A stretch of DNA of 64,000 bases from Flavobacteriaceae bacterium (GTDB lineage Bacteria > Bacteroidota > Bacteroidia > Flavobacteriales > Flavobacteriaceae), in assembly GCA_031277535.1 (NCBI GenBank), contig JAITMD010000005.1, positions 186,001 to 250,000 of the forward strand. The letters are read 5' to 3'. The notes under the pieces are model-generated. The model ran no database searches. It was not told the DNA's origin and saw nothing but the letters and a program-made list of their open reading frames with translations. Below are positions 9,171 through 17,096 of this stretch, in pieces. The translations under genes were made by a program, and so were the position numbers. Numbering within the stretch: the first letter of the stretch is position 1; every line of letters starts with the position of its first letter.

Positions 9171-10049
9171 CTAACAAATGACTGTTAATGCACCTTTCAA
9201 TACTTCTATCTTAAATTTATTTGTATCAAAAGTATAATACTCTCCATCCATTTGAAGACCGTTTTTTTCTGTATTTGGTATCTCTACAATAATTTCATTT
9301 GTTTGTACATAATCTGTCTTTCTAAACTTCTCTGTTTTTTTCAACAAAACATACAATCCAAAAGTCAATTGCTTTAAAATATTAATTTTAGGAACCATTA
9401 AATAATCAAGTAAACCATCATTCAAACTTGCCTTAGGAGTTAATGTCATATTATACCCCATTTCATTTGAATTAGAAATAAAAAGTAATAATGGATTAAC
9501 TTGTTTAGTAATTCCATTATAAGTCACAAACATTGACTTGGCATCATACTCTTGTGCTGAGTTTAAAGCAGCCTTTATATAAGCCCCTAATTTTCGTTTA
9601 CCAGACTTTTCGTAATTATCAATAATAGTTGCATCAATACCAAATCCCATATTACTAAAAAAACGCTCACCATTTACCATTCCTACATCCATTTTCATTA
9701 CATTCCCATCTCTTACTCGTTCAATAGCTTTTTGAATGTCTTTGGGAATTGATAAATTAGAGGCCAAACCATTTCCTGAACCTACAGGTACAACGCCAAA
9801 AACCACTTCTTTTCCTACACATTCATTTGCTACCTCATGTATGGTACCATCTCCACCACACGCAACAACAATATCTGCACCTTCAAGAATAGCAATTTGT
9901 GTCAATTCAATAGCATGACGTTTATAAGTAGAATAAGATACTTGAATCTGAAATTTTGTCTGATCAAAAAAAGATTGAATAAACTCTAATGTAATATTGT
10001 GCTTTCCTTTTCCTGATATAGGATTAACAATAAAATGAATTTTTTTCAT
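9171..10049 (-). CDS. Diacylglycerol kinase family lipid kinase (YegS/BmrU type)
   Basis: The 292-residue protein has the DAGK catalytic fold. It starts with the nucleotide-binding strand IHFIVNPISGKGKH, then the catalytic GGDGTIHEVANE near residues 66-77, GSGNGLASNL near 93-102, and in the C-terminal beta domain GLLDYLMVP and LQMDGEYY. Such enzymes phosphorylate a lipid (diacylglycerol, sphingoid base or phosphatidylglycerol in characterised relatives); the substrate here cannot be read from sequence. It is cytoplasmic, acting at the inner-membrane surface. The gene stands alone: the upstream rhodanese gene is 35 bp away on the same strand and could be cotranscribed. Confidence 0.9.
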   Translation of the reverse strand: MKKIHFIVNPISGKGKHNITLEFIQSFFDQTKFQIQVSYSTYKRHAIELTQIAILEGADIVVACGGDGTIHEVANECVGKEVVFGVVPVGSGNGLASNLSIPKDIQKAIERVRDGNVMKMDVGMVNGERFFSNMGFGIDATIIDNYEKSGKRKLGAYIKAALNSAQEYDAKSMFVTYNGITKQVNPLLLFISNSNEMGYNMTLTPKASLNDGLLDYLMVPKINILKQLTFGLYVLLKKTEKFRKTDYVQTNEIIVEIPNTEKNGLQMDGEYYTFDTNKFKIEVLKGALTVIC

Positions 10050-10084
10050 GTATATGGTTTACTTTTTTATATGAATAGAATAAA

Positions 10085-10393
10085 TTATCCTACCACAGGT
10101 CCTTCCCATTCTGTAATACCACCTAATAAATTGAATGTGTTTTCAAACCCCATTTGTCCCATTAACAAACAAGCTTGGTTACTTCTTCCTCCTGCTTTAC
10201 AATAAACATAATAGTTTTTATTTTTATCCAATTGTTCTACAGCATCTAAGAATCCTTGTCCTTTATAAATATCTATATTAATTGCTCCTGGAATTGCTAC
10301 TTCTTCTACTTCGTCTTCTGTACGAACATCTAAAATAACTGCATTCTCATCTTGTTGGTATTGTTCCCACCATTGTTGTTGATCTAAATTCAT
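10085..10393 (-). CDS. Rhodanese-like domain protein
   Basis: This 102-residue single-domain rhodanese has the N-terminal strand VILDVRTEDEVEEVAIPGAINI and the active-site loop YCKAGGRSNQA, with the persulfide-forming Cys near residue 66 and the Arg of the loop present. It ends GGITEWEGPV, typical for the fold. Single-domain rhodaneses carry sulfane sulfur to varied acceptors; the acceptor is not indicated here. A -7 box TATCTTTG lies 39 bp upstream. It is transcribed divergently from the thiamine pyrophosphokinase gene. Confidence 0.9.
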   Translation of the reverse strand: MNLDQQQWWEQYQQDENAVILDVRTEDEVEEVAIPGAINIDIYKGQGFLDAVEQLDKNKNYYVYCKAGGRSNQACLLMGQMGFENTFNLLGGITEWEGPVVG

Positions 10394-10431
10394 TTCTTAA
10401 TCTTTTTAGGTTTTAAAGACTCAAAGATAAA

Positions 10432-10439
10432 ATTATTAA
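10432..10439 (-). promoter_or_regulatory. Candidate -7 box of the rhodanese gene
   Basis: The minus strand reads TATCTTTG, matching TAnnTTTG, 38 bp before the ATG in the divergent intergenic region. Confidence 0.55.
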
Positions 10440-10524
10440 ACAGTACAGAGAACTTTTTATACAATTTATTACATTTTATAAATCCGTTTTCTTTTACTTT
10501 GCTATATAATATAAAAATTACAAT

Positions 10525-11187
10525 ATGTCTTCACACCACATTGTCAGAGATGACCAAGAACCTGCTTTAATTATTGCCAATGGTGCCGCTTGTAGTCAGG
10601 AACTAATGGGACAACTATTAGAATGGTCGCCACTTGTTGTTGTGTTAGATTCAGCTATTGAAAGAGTTATTGAATTGGGAATTAAAGTAGATGTACTTAT
10701 TGGAGACTTTGACAGAGACTTTGATGCTGAAATCTATAGAGAAAAGCAGTATCCTATAGAAATAGTACATATCGCTGATCAAGACTCTACAGATTTAGAG
10801 AAAGCATGTGATTATTTGATTCAGAGAGGTATACCAGCTGCTAATATTATCTGGGCAACAGGAAAAAGAGCTGATCATACCATTACAAATATTACAAATA
10901 TAGTTAAGTATAAAAAAACTTTAAAAATAACTATATATGACGACTATTCACGTATCTATACCTTACCAAACAGTTTCAAGAAATGGTATGAGAAAGATAC
11001 TATTATATCTTTAATTCCAATTGGCGAAGTAACGGAAATAACTTCTACTAACCTTCTCTATCCATTAACAAACGAATCTCTTATTCTTGGTGATCGTACA
11101 GGAAGTAGCAATACAGTATTAAAAGATGGTTTAGTTACTATTGAATATAAAGAAGGTAGTTTATTAATGATGGAGTGCCATGACTAA
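10525..11187 (+). CDS. Thiamine pyrophosphokinase
   Basis: The enzyme transfers pyrophosphate from ATP to thiamine to make the cofactor TPP. The 220-residue length and order of motifs fit the TPK family: VLIGDFDRD near residues 57-65 (metal-binding Asp residues), DQDSTDLEKACDYL near 88-101, and GKRADHTITNI near 114-124, where the Asp-His pair belongs to the active site. The C-terminal half is the beta-sandwich that binds thiamine. The bacterial symbol thiN is used for some members but is not forced here. It is single, divergent from the rhodanese gene and convergent with the gene 10 bp downstream. No TPP riboswitch is visible upstream. Confidence 0.9.
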   Translation: MSSHHIVRDDQEPALIIANGAACSQELMGQLLEWSPLVVVLDSAIERVIELGIKVDVLIGDFDRDFDAEIYREKQYPIEIVHIADQDSTDLEKACDYLIQRGIPAANIIWATGKRADHTITNITNIVKYKKTLKITIYDDYSRIYTLPNSFKKWYEKDTIISLIPIGEVTEITSTNLLYPLTNESLILGDRTGSSNTVLKDGLVTIEYKEGSLLMMECHD

Positions 11188-11197
11188 TATAATTACC

Positions 11198-11713
11198 CTA
11201 TCGCAACATTCTTATAAGAATATTTCTAACCTTATTTGCTGTGTTCATGGCATCTGAATTAGAATATGCAAATACTGTTTCATGGTCAAATCTTCCGTCA
11301 TTCCATTTAATGATTAAATAAACTAAAGTGTGTTCTATTTTATTGTGAAACGCAATGGTATATTTTTTAAAAATATAAGATTGTCGCATCCATGTTTCTG
11401 TATTTTCAAAGGTAGTTTGGTCTAATACAGAAATATTTGCTATTGCCTCTTTAGGTATATAAGCTATATTAATTACATTATCCTTATAAGCCTTATTCAA
11501 TATTAAATTATTATTATCAACCGAACCTAAACAGATCTCACAATTATTATCTACATCGGGGTGCCCATGAATTAATGTTCCTAAGTCTAATAAATTATAC
11601 TTTTTAATTAAATTAGATCTCATATTTCTTTTTTTTAATACACGTCTTAAGTGAGATAGAAGTAAAAAATAAAAAACTGAAAACACACCAAGAATCAATA
11701 ATAAATCTTTCAT
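11198..11713 (-). CDS. Hypothetical protein with an N-terminal TM helix; intact paralogue of the stub at 12571-12650
   Basis: The 171-residue protein begins with one hydrophobic helix (residues 3-20) and a short basic segment (HLRRVLKKRNMRS). A beta-rich domain follows, with ILNKAYKDNVINIAYIPKEAIANI and the C-terminal FAYSNSDAMNTANKVRNIL. The shape (PH-like strands, then a final helix) resembles N-terminal domains of SHOCT proteins, but I cannot name the family. Its C-terminal coding region is repeated in a broken form beyond the IS982 element at 12571-12650, so a tandem pair once existed. It is convergent with the TPK gene. Confidence 0.55.
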   Translation of the reverse strand: MKDLLLILGVFSVFYFLLLSHLRRVLKKRNMRSNLIKKYNLLDLGTLIHGHPDVDNNCEICLGSVDNNNLILNKAYKDNVINIAYIPKEAIANISVLDQTTFENTETWMRQSYIFKKYTIAFHNKIEHTLVYLIIKWNDGRFDHETVFAYSNSDAMNTANKVRNILIRMLR

Positions 11714-11775
11714 TTTTAATTTGATTAAATAAAAAACAAATTAACACTTTAATTTTTTTATATTGTAATATATAT

Positions 11776-11790
11776 AACCCGTTGTGCATT
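11776..11790. repeat. Left terminal inverted repeat of the IS982-family element
   Basis: AACCCGTTGTGCATT is a perfect 15-bp inverted match to 12556-12570. Ends beginning ACCC..TTGTGCA are typical of IS982-family elements. Confidence 0.85.
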
Positions 11791-12569
11791 ATGAGTAAGT
11801 AATAAAAAAAGTTGCCCATGCTTATAATAAGCAGTAAATTTAAGATCCTACCCAAAAATTCACCAATGGACAACTTGCTTGCAAATTACAAAAGAATCTT
11901 AGAAGTTTTACAGTCAATTAGTGAAAATACTTTACTTTCTTATCAAAGACGAAAACCTAAACTAAGTGATATCTAACTAATAAGTATTTACCTAACAGCT
12001 GAATATCTTGGTATAGATAGTGAGAATTATTTGTTTACACTTTTACCTAAAGAATTACAACACAAAATAGAACAAGGCTATTGTGCCTCTCAATCTATGC
12101 ATTTTTATGGATATAGACTACATGCAGTTTGTTCATTTGAAGGTGTTTTTCATAGTATTGATTTAACTAAAGCTTCTGTACATGATATCAAATATTTAGA
12201 AGATGTAAAACATCAAATGAATGATTGTGTACTAATTGGAGATAAAGGTTATTTATCAAGCAAGGTACAATTATACTTATTTGAGAGTGCCAATATTGAG
12301 TTAAGTACTCCTAAAAGAAAAAATCAAGTTGACTATAAACCTCAATTCTTTTTATACCAAAAAGGAAGAAAAAGAATTGAAACCTTATTCTCACAATTAT
12401 GTGATCAATTTATGATTAAACGTAATTATGCTAAATCCTTTGATGGATATAGAACCAAAATATTATCTAAGATAACTGCTTTGACCACAATACAATATAT
12501 TAATAAATTCTTACTCAACAGAAATATAAATACTTTAAAGAAACCGATTGTTTAAAATGCACAACGGGT
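11777..12569 (+). mobile_element. Degenerate IS982-family insertion sequence
   Basis: The element of about 793 bp is bounded by perfect inverted repeats (11776-11790 and 12556-12570). Intact IS982 elements are near 1 kb, so about 200 bp are missing, matching the internal deletion in its transposase gene. No convincing target-site duplication is visible: the left flank ends ATATATA and the right flank starts TCTTATA. The right end abuts a broken copy of the neighbouring gene, so a rearrangement or deletion probably followed insertion. Both ends are intact, so it could still be moved by a full transposase elsewhere in the genome. Confidence 0.85.
11866..12555 (+). pseudogene. IS982-family transposase, inactivated by a nonsense codon and an in-frame internal deletion
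   Basis: Translation from ATG 11866 gives MDNLLANYKRILEVLQSISE and, in the same frame, runs into TAA at 11974-11976 after LSDI, where family members continue. Past that stop the frame reads LISIYLTAEYLGIDSENYLFTLLPKELQHKIE and then jumps to GYCASQSMHFYGYRLHAVCS. Intact members have some 60-70 residues between HKIE and GYCASQ, including the first catalytic Asp (IDS motif). The second Asp (IGDKGY) and the Glu (RIETLFSQL) remain. It is dead by two independent lesions. The downstream open frame from TTG 12031 is not a separate gene. Confidence 0.88.
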
Positions 12570-12570
12570 T
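12556..12570. repeat. Right terminal inverted repeat of the IS982-family element
   Basis: AATGCACAACGGGTT is the perfect inverted complement of 11776-11790. Confidence 0.85.
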
Positions 12571-12690
12571 CTTATAAGAATATTTCTAACCTTATTTGCT
12601 GTGCTCATGGCATTTGAATTAGAATATGCAAATACTATTTCATGGTCAAATAACCTAAAGTATATTTACTCTATTGTGAAACGCAATTGT
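12571..12690 (-). pseudogene. 3' stub of a paralogue of the 11198-11713 gene
   Basis: Bases 12571-12650 are a near-identical copy of 11211-11290 inside the end of the 11198-11713 gene; the minus strand reads FDHEIVFAYSNSNAMSTANKVRNILI against FDHETVFAYSNSDAMNTANKVRNILI. Further upstream (12651-12690) only TIVKRNC-like patches (ATTGTGAAACGCAAT) match, with deletions and a stop. The final codons are cut by the IS982 right end. The rest of the gene is gone. Read as the remains of a second tandem copy lost when the insertion sequence arrived or rearranged. Confidence 0.75.
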
Positions 12691-12747
12691 ACAAGCTTTA
12701 GAAAGATCCGTTATTACCCAACAGTAAGACGAATAATACCAAGTATT

Positions 12748-13203
12748 TTATAACCCCAGTATTTGTTTCTTTTTTGCTTCAAATTCATCATTAGTGATAA
12801 TGCCCTGATCTCTTAAATCTGCAAATTTTTGCAATTCATCAGCAGAACCTAAAACTTGATTATTATTTACAATTGGCATTATTTTCTTTATTTCTTGATA
12901 AAGTTTTGGAATAGTTTTACTGGGTTTAAGTTCAATATAACACAACTGTCCCTCGTAATTAACTGCCAATAAAAGTTCGTTATCTTTCCTTCTTTTCCCC
13001 CCAATTACTGCACCTGCAAGTAAACCAAGACCACCTGCAAGTAAACCAAGACCACCTGTAAGTATTCCTCCAACAACAGCTCCTACAGGCGCTTTCCCAG
13101 CTGATCTATAAGTTTCTTGATTTAAGCCTAATTCAACAATATCATTTTTTAAAATGGTAAATTTTTTATTCTTAAAACCAACTAAAATTTTAACATCAAT
13201 CCC
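12748..13203 (-). pseudogene. SHOCT-domain protein with glycine-zipper segment, 5' end missing
   Basis: The frame is open from 13203 to the stop at 12748 but contains no ATG, GTG or TTG before a TTG at 12969 that lies in mid-protein. A TAA at 13204-13206 closes it upstream. The translation has a PH-like stretch (DVKILVGFKNKKFTIL), a glycine-zipper hydrophobic segment (VGAVVGGILTGGLGLLAGG), a second strand-rich piece (NELLLAVNYEGQLCYIEL) and a C-terminal SHOCT helix pair (LQKFADLRDQGIITNDEFEAKKKQILGL). Homologues of this layout have an N-terminal part that is absent, so this is probably a 5'-truncated or stop-interrupted gene. Expression of the C-terminal 73 residues from TTG is possible but unlikely. 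Confidence 0.7.
13011..13052. repeat. Two perfect 21-bp tandem repeats in the glycine-zipper coding region
   Basis: 13011-13031 and 13032-13052 are identical (unit starts CACCTGCAAGTAAACC), with a 6-bp partial third unit. On the minus strand each unit encodes seven residues (LLAGGLG-like), so the duplication lengthens the hydrophobic segment by two helical turns without shifting frame. Confidence 0.9.
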
Positions 13204-13206
13204 TTA

Positions 13207-13579
13207 TGTTGTTATAGATAGTGTTACTGTAGTTTTATAATGACAAAAAGGAAAACCCGAAGTATATGATTCTACAAATGTCGGGTATTTAGGTAGTGAA
13301 AATATCCCATAGTTTAAATGTTAAGTTTATCAAATATATTAATTTTTTAATTTAACACATAATATGATTCATTTAATACAGAGCATAGTTTATTAGCACG
13401 TTTCATACTATCAAGTACATTTACAATAAATGGTTAGATCTTATATAAAGTATTTGCCCTCATGGTAGTGGTTTTCGTAATAAGGACAGTAAATTTAGAC
13501 TATCTATTTAAAGTTTTATTATTTCTTATAATCTTCTATTAGAGTTAACGTACTTTTGTATAATCAATAAAAAGAAACT
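13207..13579. other. Intergenic region with the threonine aldolase promoter
   Basis: About 370 bp without a credible gene. It holds a possible weak hairpin (AACCCGA at 13254-13260 with TCGGGT at 13281-13286, 20-nt loop) and, at the right end, the -7 box TACTTTTG. The left part presumably includes lost upstream sequence of the broken SHOCT gene. I see no RNA gene. Confidence 0.5.
13551..13558 (+). promoter_or_regulatory. Candidate -7 box of the threonine aldolase gene
   Basis: TACTTTTG matches TAnnTTTG exactly and lies 21 bp before the ATG, giving a very short leader. Confidence 0.6.
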
Positions 13580-14605
13580 ATGTACAGCTTTAAAAATGAT
13601 TATACAGAAGGTGCTCACCAGATTATATTAGATAAATTAATACAGACTAATGAGGTTCAACAAGCTGGTTATGGAGAGGATGACTACACTAAAGAGACTA
13701 AAACCTTAATAAAAAAAGAAATAGACAATCCTCATGCAGATATTTTCTTTGTTTCTGGTGGTACACAAGCTAATTTATTAGTTATATCTACAATATTACG
13801 TACACATCAAGCAGTTATCAGTCCGCAAACTGGGCATATATTTGCTAATGAAACTGGAGCTATAGAAGCGACAGGTCATAAAGTAATAGGAATACCTACT
13901 GTGAATGGTAAACTTACCGCTACAGATATTGAAACTACAGTAAGCCAATATGGTCTTAGACCACATGTAATAGAACCTAAGCTGGTATATATTTCAAATT
14001 CTACAGAATTAGGCACTATCTACACCAAGGCAGAATTAGAAGAAATATCTATTACTTGTAAAAATCTGGGATTATATCTTTTTATAGATGGTGCACGTTT
14101 GGGGCATGCCCTGACAGCTAAAGACAATACATTAACCTTAAAAGATATTGCAAAAATTACAGATGTATTCTATATCGGAGCTACTAAAAACGGAGGATTA
14201 TTAGGAGAAGCGATTGTATTTAATAATAGAGAATTAGCTACTTACTTTGATTATAACTTAAAGCAAAAAGGAGCTTTATTAGCCAAAAGCAGATTATTAG
14301 GTATCCAGTTCTTATGTTTATTTCAAAATAATTTATACTTTGACTTAGCTAAGCATGCTAATTCTATGGCTGCAAAACTAACACAGGCCTTTAAAGTAGC
14401 TGGTTACTCTTTTTTGGTTGAATCTACAACTAATCAAATATTTCCTATTTTACCTCTATCACTCATCCAAAAACTAAATCAAAATTATGATTTTTATACA
14501 TGGAAAATATTAGATAACCAATTTGCTGCTATTCGTTTAATTACTTCTTGGGCTACTAATGAAACAGAAGTTGATAAATTTATAGCTTTACTTGAAGAAT
14601 ATTAA
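13580..14605 (+). CDS. Threonine aldolase / beta-eliminating lyase family PLP enzyme
   Basis: The 341-residue fold-type I PLP protein matches low-specificity L-threonine aldolases, which split threonine (and allo-threonine) to glycine and acetaldehyde. Seen: N-terminal FKNDYTEGAHQ with the substrate-binding region, FVSGGTQANLL near residues 57-67, the His of GHIF that stacks on PLP, LFIDGARLGHAL near 173-184 (PLP ring-nitrogen Asp and Arg), and GATKNGG with the Schiff-base Lys near 203. Tryptophanase/tyrosine-phenol-lyase relatives share the fold but are longer. It is a single-gene unit between its own promoter and a strong terminator. Confidence 0.88.
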   Translation: MYSFKNDYTEGAHQIILDKLIQTNEVQQAGYGEDDYTKETKTLIKKEIDNPHADIFFVSGGTQANLLVISTILRTHQAVISPQTGHIFANETGAIEATGHKVIGIPTVNGKLTATDIETTVSQYGLRPHVIEPKLVYISNSTELGTIYTKAELEEISITCKNLGLYLFIDGARLGHALTAKDNTLTLKDIAKITDVFYIGATKNGGLLGEAIVFNNRELATYFDYNLKQKGALLAKSRLLGIQFLCLFQNNLYFDLAKHANSMAAKLTQAFKVAGYSFLVESTTNQIFPILPLSLIQKLNQNYDFYTWKILDNQFAAIRLITSWATNETEVDKFIALLEEY

Positions 14606-14616
14606 TATAAAATACA

Positions 14617-14642
14617 AAACCCAGAGCTTATGCTCTGGGTTT
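14617..14642. terminator. Bidirectional terminator after the threonine aldolase gene
   Basis: An 11-bp perfect stem (AAACCCAGAGC / GCTCTGGGTTT) with loop TTAT sits between convergent genes. Confidence 0.88.
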
Positions 14643-14665
14643 TATTATGTAATCATCTTAAAATA

Positions 14666-15244
14666 CTATTTACCCAAGAAAATTTGGAAACCAATAGCTA
14701 CACCTAAACCAGATTGTTTTTCCGCACCATCCGTATTCGCTTTGCTATAATTATAACCAGCCATAGCTTCTAAAGCTACATTACGAGATAAGAAATGAGA
14801 ATAACCTGCATTGATTCCAAATGCAAAAGAGTTTTTACTTTCTCCTCCTTCTGCTCCTTCTACACCAATGTTCCCTTGTCCAAAAAATCTTCCTGTAGAA
14901 CTTGCTCCTTCAGGAAAATAATAACGTACAAATGGAGATACTGTATAAGTCCATTGATCTTTAAGAGGCTTTTTTTGAGTTTTAATTCCTCCCCCTACTT
15001 CTAATCCTACTGCAATTCCATCAGAAATAAAATAACCAGCTGTAGGTTTTAGCATAAATTCAAAACTTTTGTTTTCAAAACTATAACCAATTTTACTAAT
15101 GTTACTACCAACCATCCAATTACCTTTTTTAATAGGAGTTGTACCAACTTTAGCTGATAATTTAGGAGTTTCAACATTAACTTGCGCATTAGTAGTTACT
15201 AAACCACCTACTAATAATGCTGCTAATAAAGTAATCTTTTTCAT
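14666..15244 (-). CDS. Small outer-membrane beta-barrel protein
   Basis: The 192-residue protein has a Sec signal peptide (MKKITLLAALLVGGLVTTNAQ, cleavage near residue 20). The mature part has alternating amphipathic strands typical of eight-stranded porin-like or OmpW-type barrels, such as WMVGSNISKIGYSF, FMLKPTAGYFISDGIAVGLEVGGG and a C-terminal strand GLGVAIGFQIFLGK. Function is unknown: such proteins are structural or minor channels. A TAATTTTG box at 15293-15300 on the minus strand is a plausible -7 element. Confidence 0.8.
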   Translation of the reverse strand: MKKITLLAALLVGGLVTTNAQVNVETPKLSAKVGTTPIKKGNWMVGSNISKIGYSFENKSFEFMLKPTAGYFISDGIAVGLEVGGGIKTQKKPLKDQWTYTVSPFVRYYFPEGASSTGRFFGQGNIGVEGAEGGESKNSFAFGINAGYSHFLSRNVALEAMAGYNYSKANTDGAEKQSGLGVAIGFQIFLGK

Positions 15245-15292
15245 ATTTTTTACTTTTAAATTATTTATAAAAATAACAATGTGCTAATTTAA

Positions 15293-15300
15293 CAAAATTA
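15293..15300 (-). promoter_or_regulatory. Candidate -7 box of the beta-barrel gene
   Basis: The minus strand reads TAATTTTG (TAnnTTTG), about 50 bp before the ATG. Confidence 0.45.
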
Positions 15301-15339
15301 AGTGTTTTATAAGTTATTTATTTCAAAAAAATGAAAATA

Positions 15340-15377
15340 AAAAAGCCGCTGTAGATAATTATCTACAGCGGCTTTTT
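15340..15377 (-). terminator. Strong terminator after the 15392-15925 gene
   Basis: A perfect 17-bp stem (15340-15356 with 15361-15377) and AATT loop has A/T-rich flanks. It lies 14 bp beyond the stop and closes the pncA operon. Confidence 0.9.
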
Positions 15378-15391
15378 TATGAAACGAAAAA

Positions 15392-15925
15392 TTACACAAA
15401 TAATTTTTGTTTCAATTCTATTAAACTCAAATTAGTCTCTATCAAACCTTTTATTAATTTAATTCTTGCCTCATCAATACTGATATCTTCTATATACTTA
15501 AACCACGCAGTAGATGTCTGTAATTCTTTAATTTTCTTTATTCTATTATTGGTCTCTTTTGCTGTTCTACAGAGAATTTCTGTACTACCTAAACTTCCTT
15601 TATGCTTAAAACCAACTGTACCATCACTCTCTAAAACAATAGCATATAATGCTTGATCTTCATTATTTGGAAAAAAACTATCCCAAGGTGCATATGCCAA
15701 GCAGTAAATACTATTTTTTTTCTCTTGACTGATTAGCTTCCATCGACAATTTGCTGCACGTCCCCAATGATTAGAATAACGAATTACTCCTATTTCATCA
15801 AAATAGTAAGCACTACCTGTTTTACTTTTATAATCAGGTTTGCGCCCTTCAATAGCAGTCATAGGAATCTCTTCCCACTCACAATAAGTATGTTTAAAAA
15901 AATTAAAACGATTATACTTCTTCAT
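15392..15925 (-). CDS. Hypothetical cytoplasmic protein downstream of pncA
   Basis: I do not recognise this 177-residue protein. It has no signal peptide or membrane helix. The first half is rich in aromatic residues (RYSNHWGRAANCRWKLI, YAPWDSFFPNNEDQALY) and looks like a compact beta domain; the last 60 residues are helical and charged (KETNNRIKKIKEL, IELKQKLF). Its ATG lies 2 bp after the pncA stop and both share the terminator at 15340, so it is almost certainly cotranscribed with pncA. A link to NAD metabolism is suggested only by that. Confidence 0.6.
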   Translation of the reverse strand: MKKYNRFNFFKHTYCEWEEIPMTAIEGRKPDYKSKTGSAYYFDEIGVIRYSNHWGRAANCRWKLISQEKKNSIYCLAYAPWDSFFPNNEDQALYAIVLESDGTVGFKHKGSLGSTEILCRTAKETNNRIKKIKELQTSTAWFKYIEDISIDEARIKLIKGLIETNLSLIELKQKLFV

Positions 15926-15927
15926 TT

Positions 15928-16539
15928 CTATACTAAATCCTCTCTTGTTTCAACTATTTGAACTCCCATATCTCTCAACACTTTTTTTGCCTCTATCAAA
16001 CCTACTTCAGAAATAGCTTTTGTAGCAAAATCTAAGAAATAAGTTTGCAAACCTGCTTCAGCGGCATCTTTGGCAGTATAGTATACACAAAAATCAGCAG
16101 CCAACCCACAAACATAGAGTGCAGTCACTTGTTTTTCCTTTAAGAAACCCAAAAGTCCTGTATTTCCACGTTTATCATTATCATAAAAACCACTATAAGA
16201 ATCTACTTCAACATTCATCCCTTTTCTAAAAATGGCTGCCACATCATCACTTTTCCATTCTCTTGTAAATTCTGCCCCATAGGTACCTTGTACGCAATGA
16301 TCTGGCCAAAGTATTTGTGGTATTCCGTTTAAATCAATACTATCGAATACTTTATGTGTACTATGTTGAGTAGCAAAACTTTTATGCTCTTTCGGATGCC
16401 AATCTTGCGTTGCTATAATTAAATCAAATTGTTGTTGTATTTCATTGATTACAGGAATAATCTGATCTCCATAAGGTACAGCTAATGCCCCTCCTGGTAA
16501 AAAATCATTTTGTAAATCTACTATAAGTAATACCTTCAT
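15928..16539 (-). CDS. pncA: Nicotinamidase
   Basis: PncA hydrolyses nicotinamide to nicotinate and ammonia in NAD+ salvage, and in other species activates pyrazinamide. I start at ATG 16539 (MKVLLIVDLQNDF), which places the catalytic Asp at residue 8, as in characterised PncA; a TTG six bases upstream is less likely. Also seen are the metal-binding TQDWHPKEH segment near residues 50-60, CVQGTYGAEF with the region preceding the catalytic Lys, and GLAADFCVYYTA with the nucleophile Cys near 151. The 203 residues fit the family. A TATCTTTG -7 box precedes it and a hypothetical gene follows by 2 bp. Confidence 0.95.
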   Translation of the reverse strand: MKVLLIVDLQNDFLPGGALAVPYGDQIIPVINEIQQQFDLIIATQDWHPKEHKSFATQHSTHKVFDSIDLNGIPQILWPDHCVQGTYGAEFTREWKSDDVAAIFRKGMNVEVDSYSGFYDNDKRGNTGLLGFLKEKQVTALYVCGLAADFCVYYTAKDAAEAGLQTYFLDFATKAISEVGLIEAKKVLRDMGVQIVETREDLV

Positions 16540-16545
16540 AAACAA

Positions 16546-17027
16546 AAAATAACCTTATGCTTGGTTACTGCTGCAAAGATACGAATATCAAAAACTTATA
16601 ATATGTACAATTAAAATTCTTGCTTTAAATAATTTATACCTAAACCATTTGATTCATTTATTTTAATACATTTGCTTTATACAATACTTAAACATAATAG
16701 TTTACATATAAAAAACTTCCTTAACAAGTAAAAAGATCAATAAACAAAAGATCTGCTTTATTTCTTTCAACACTATTTTAACCTCTCAAAAACATTGCTA
16801 CAACAGCATATTTCTTGTTTTTATTTGAGCTTTATTGCACTATTGTTGCAGAAAACCGCCTATTTTACTGCTTTCAGTGCAAACAACCTGCAACAAAGTT
16901 GAAACACACCTGCTTAAAACAATCAAACCCATTGGTATCAAAGGTATTACGCACAAATATCTCGTTTATTATACTATAACTTATCGTTTTTTTATCTTTT
17001 TCAACAATAGATAAATAACACCTATTT
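16546..17027. other. AT-rich intergenic region between pncA and the rocD terminator
   Basis: About 480 bp with no credible open frame. The pncA -7 box is at 16574-16581. A short patch near 16840-16910 has TTGCA-containing repeats (TGTTGCAGAAAACC, CCTGCAACAAAGTTG) that can pair (TTGCAG with CTGCAA), perhaps a weak RNA hairpin. Nothing firmer is visible. Confidence 0.4.
16574..16581 (-). promoter_or_regulatory. Candidate -7 box of pncA
   Basis: The minus strand reads TATCTTTG, 34 bp before the pncA ATG. It matches TAnnTTTG. Confidence 0.6.
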
Positions 17028-17096
17028 TAACTAATATATTTTAAAGAAAAAAACCTATGCAATGCATAGGTTTTTTTCTTTAAAATATATTAGTTA
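17028..17096 (-). terminator. Exceptionally long perfect palindrome ending rocD
   Basis: A 69-nt perfect inverted repeat has 34-bp arms around a single central A (17062). It begins directly after the rocD stop codon. The inner part (A-run, CCTATGCA, TGCATAGG, T-run) looks like a normal terminator; the outer 20 bp extend the stem with AT pairs. Confidence 0.88.

Noticed and set aside
10394..10524. TPP riboswitch before thiamine pyrophosphokinase
   Set aside because: The 130-bp gap lacks the THI-box core (CUGAGA and the conserved helices); no riboswitch can be supported.
12031..12555. 174-codon frame as a separate transposase gene
   Set aside because: It begins at a TTG in mid-protein and continues an older frame in the same phase past a nonsense codon; it is the 3' part of one broken transposase.
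16840..16910. TTGCAG/CTGCAA elements as a CRISPR-like or riboswitch array
   Set aside because: Only two short copies with uneven spacing and no conserved core; too weak for any class of element.
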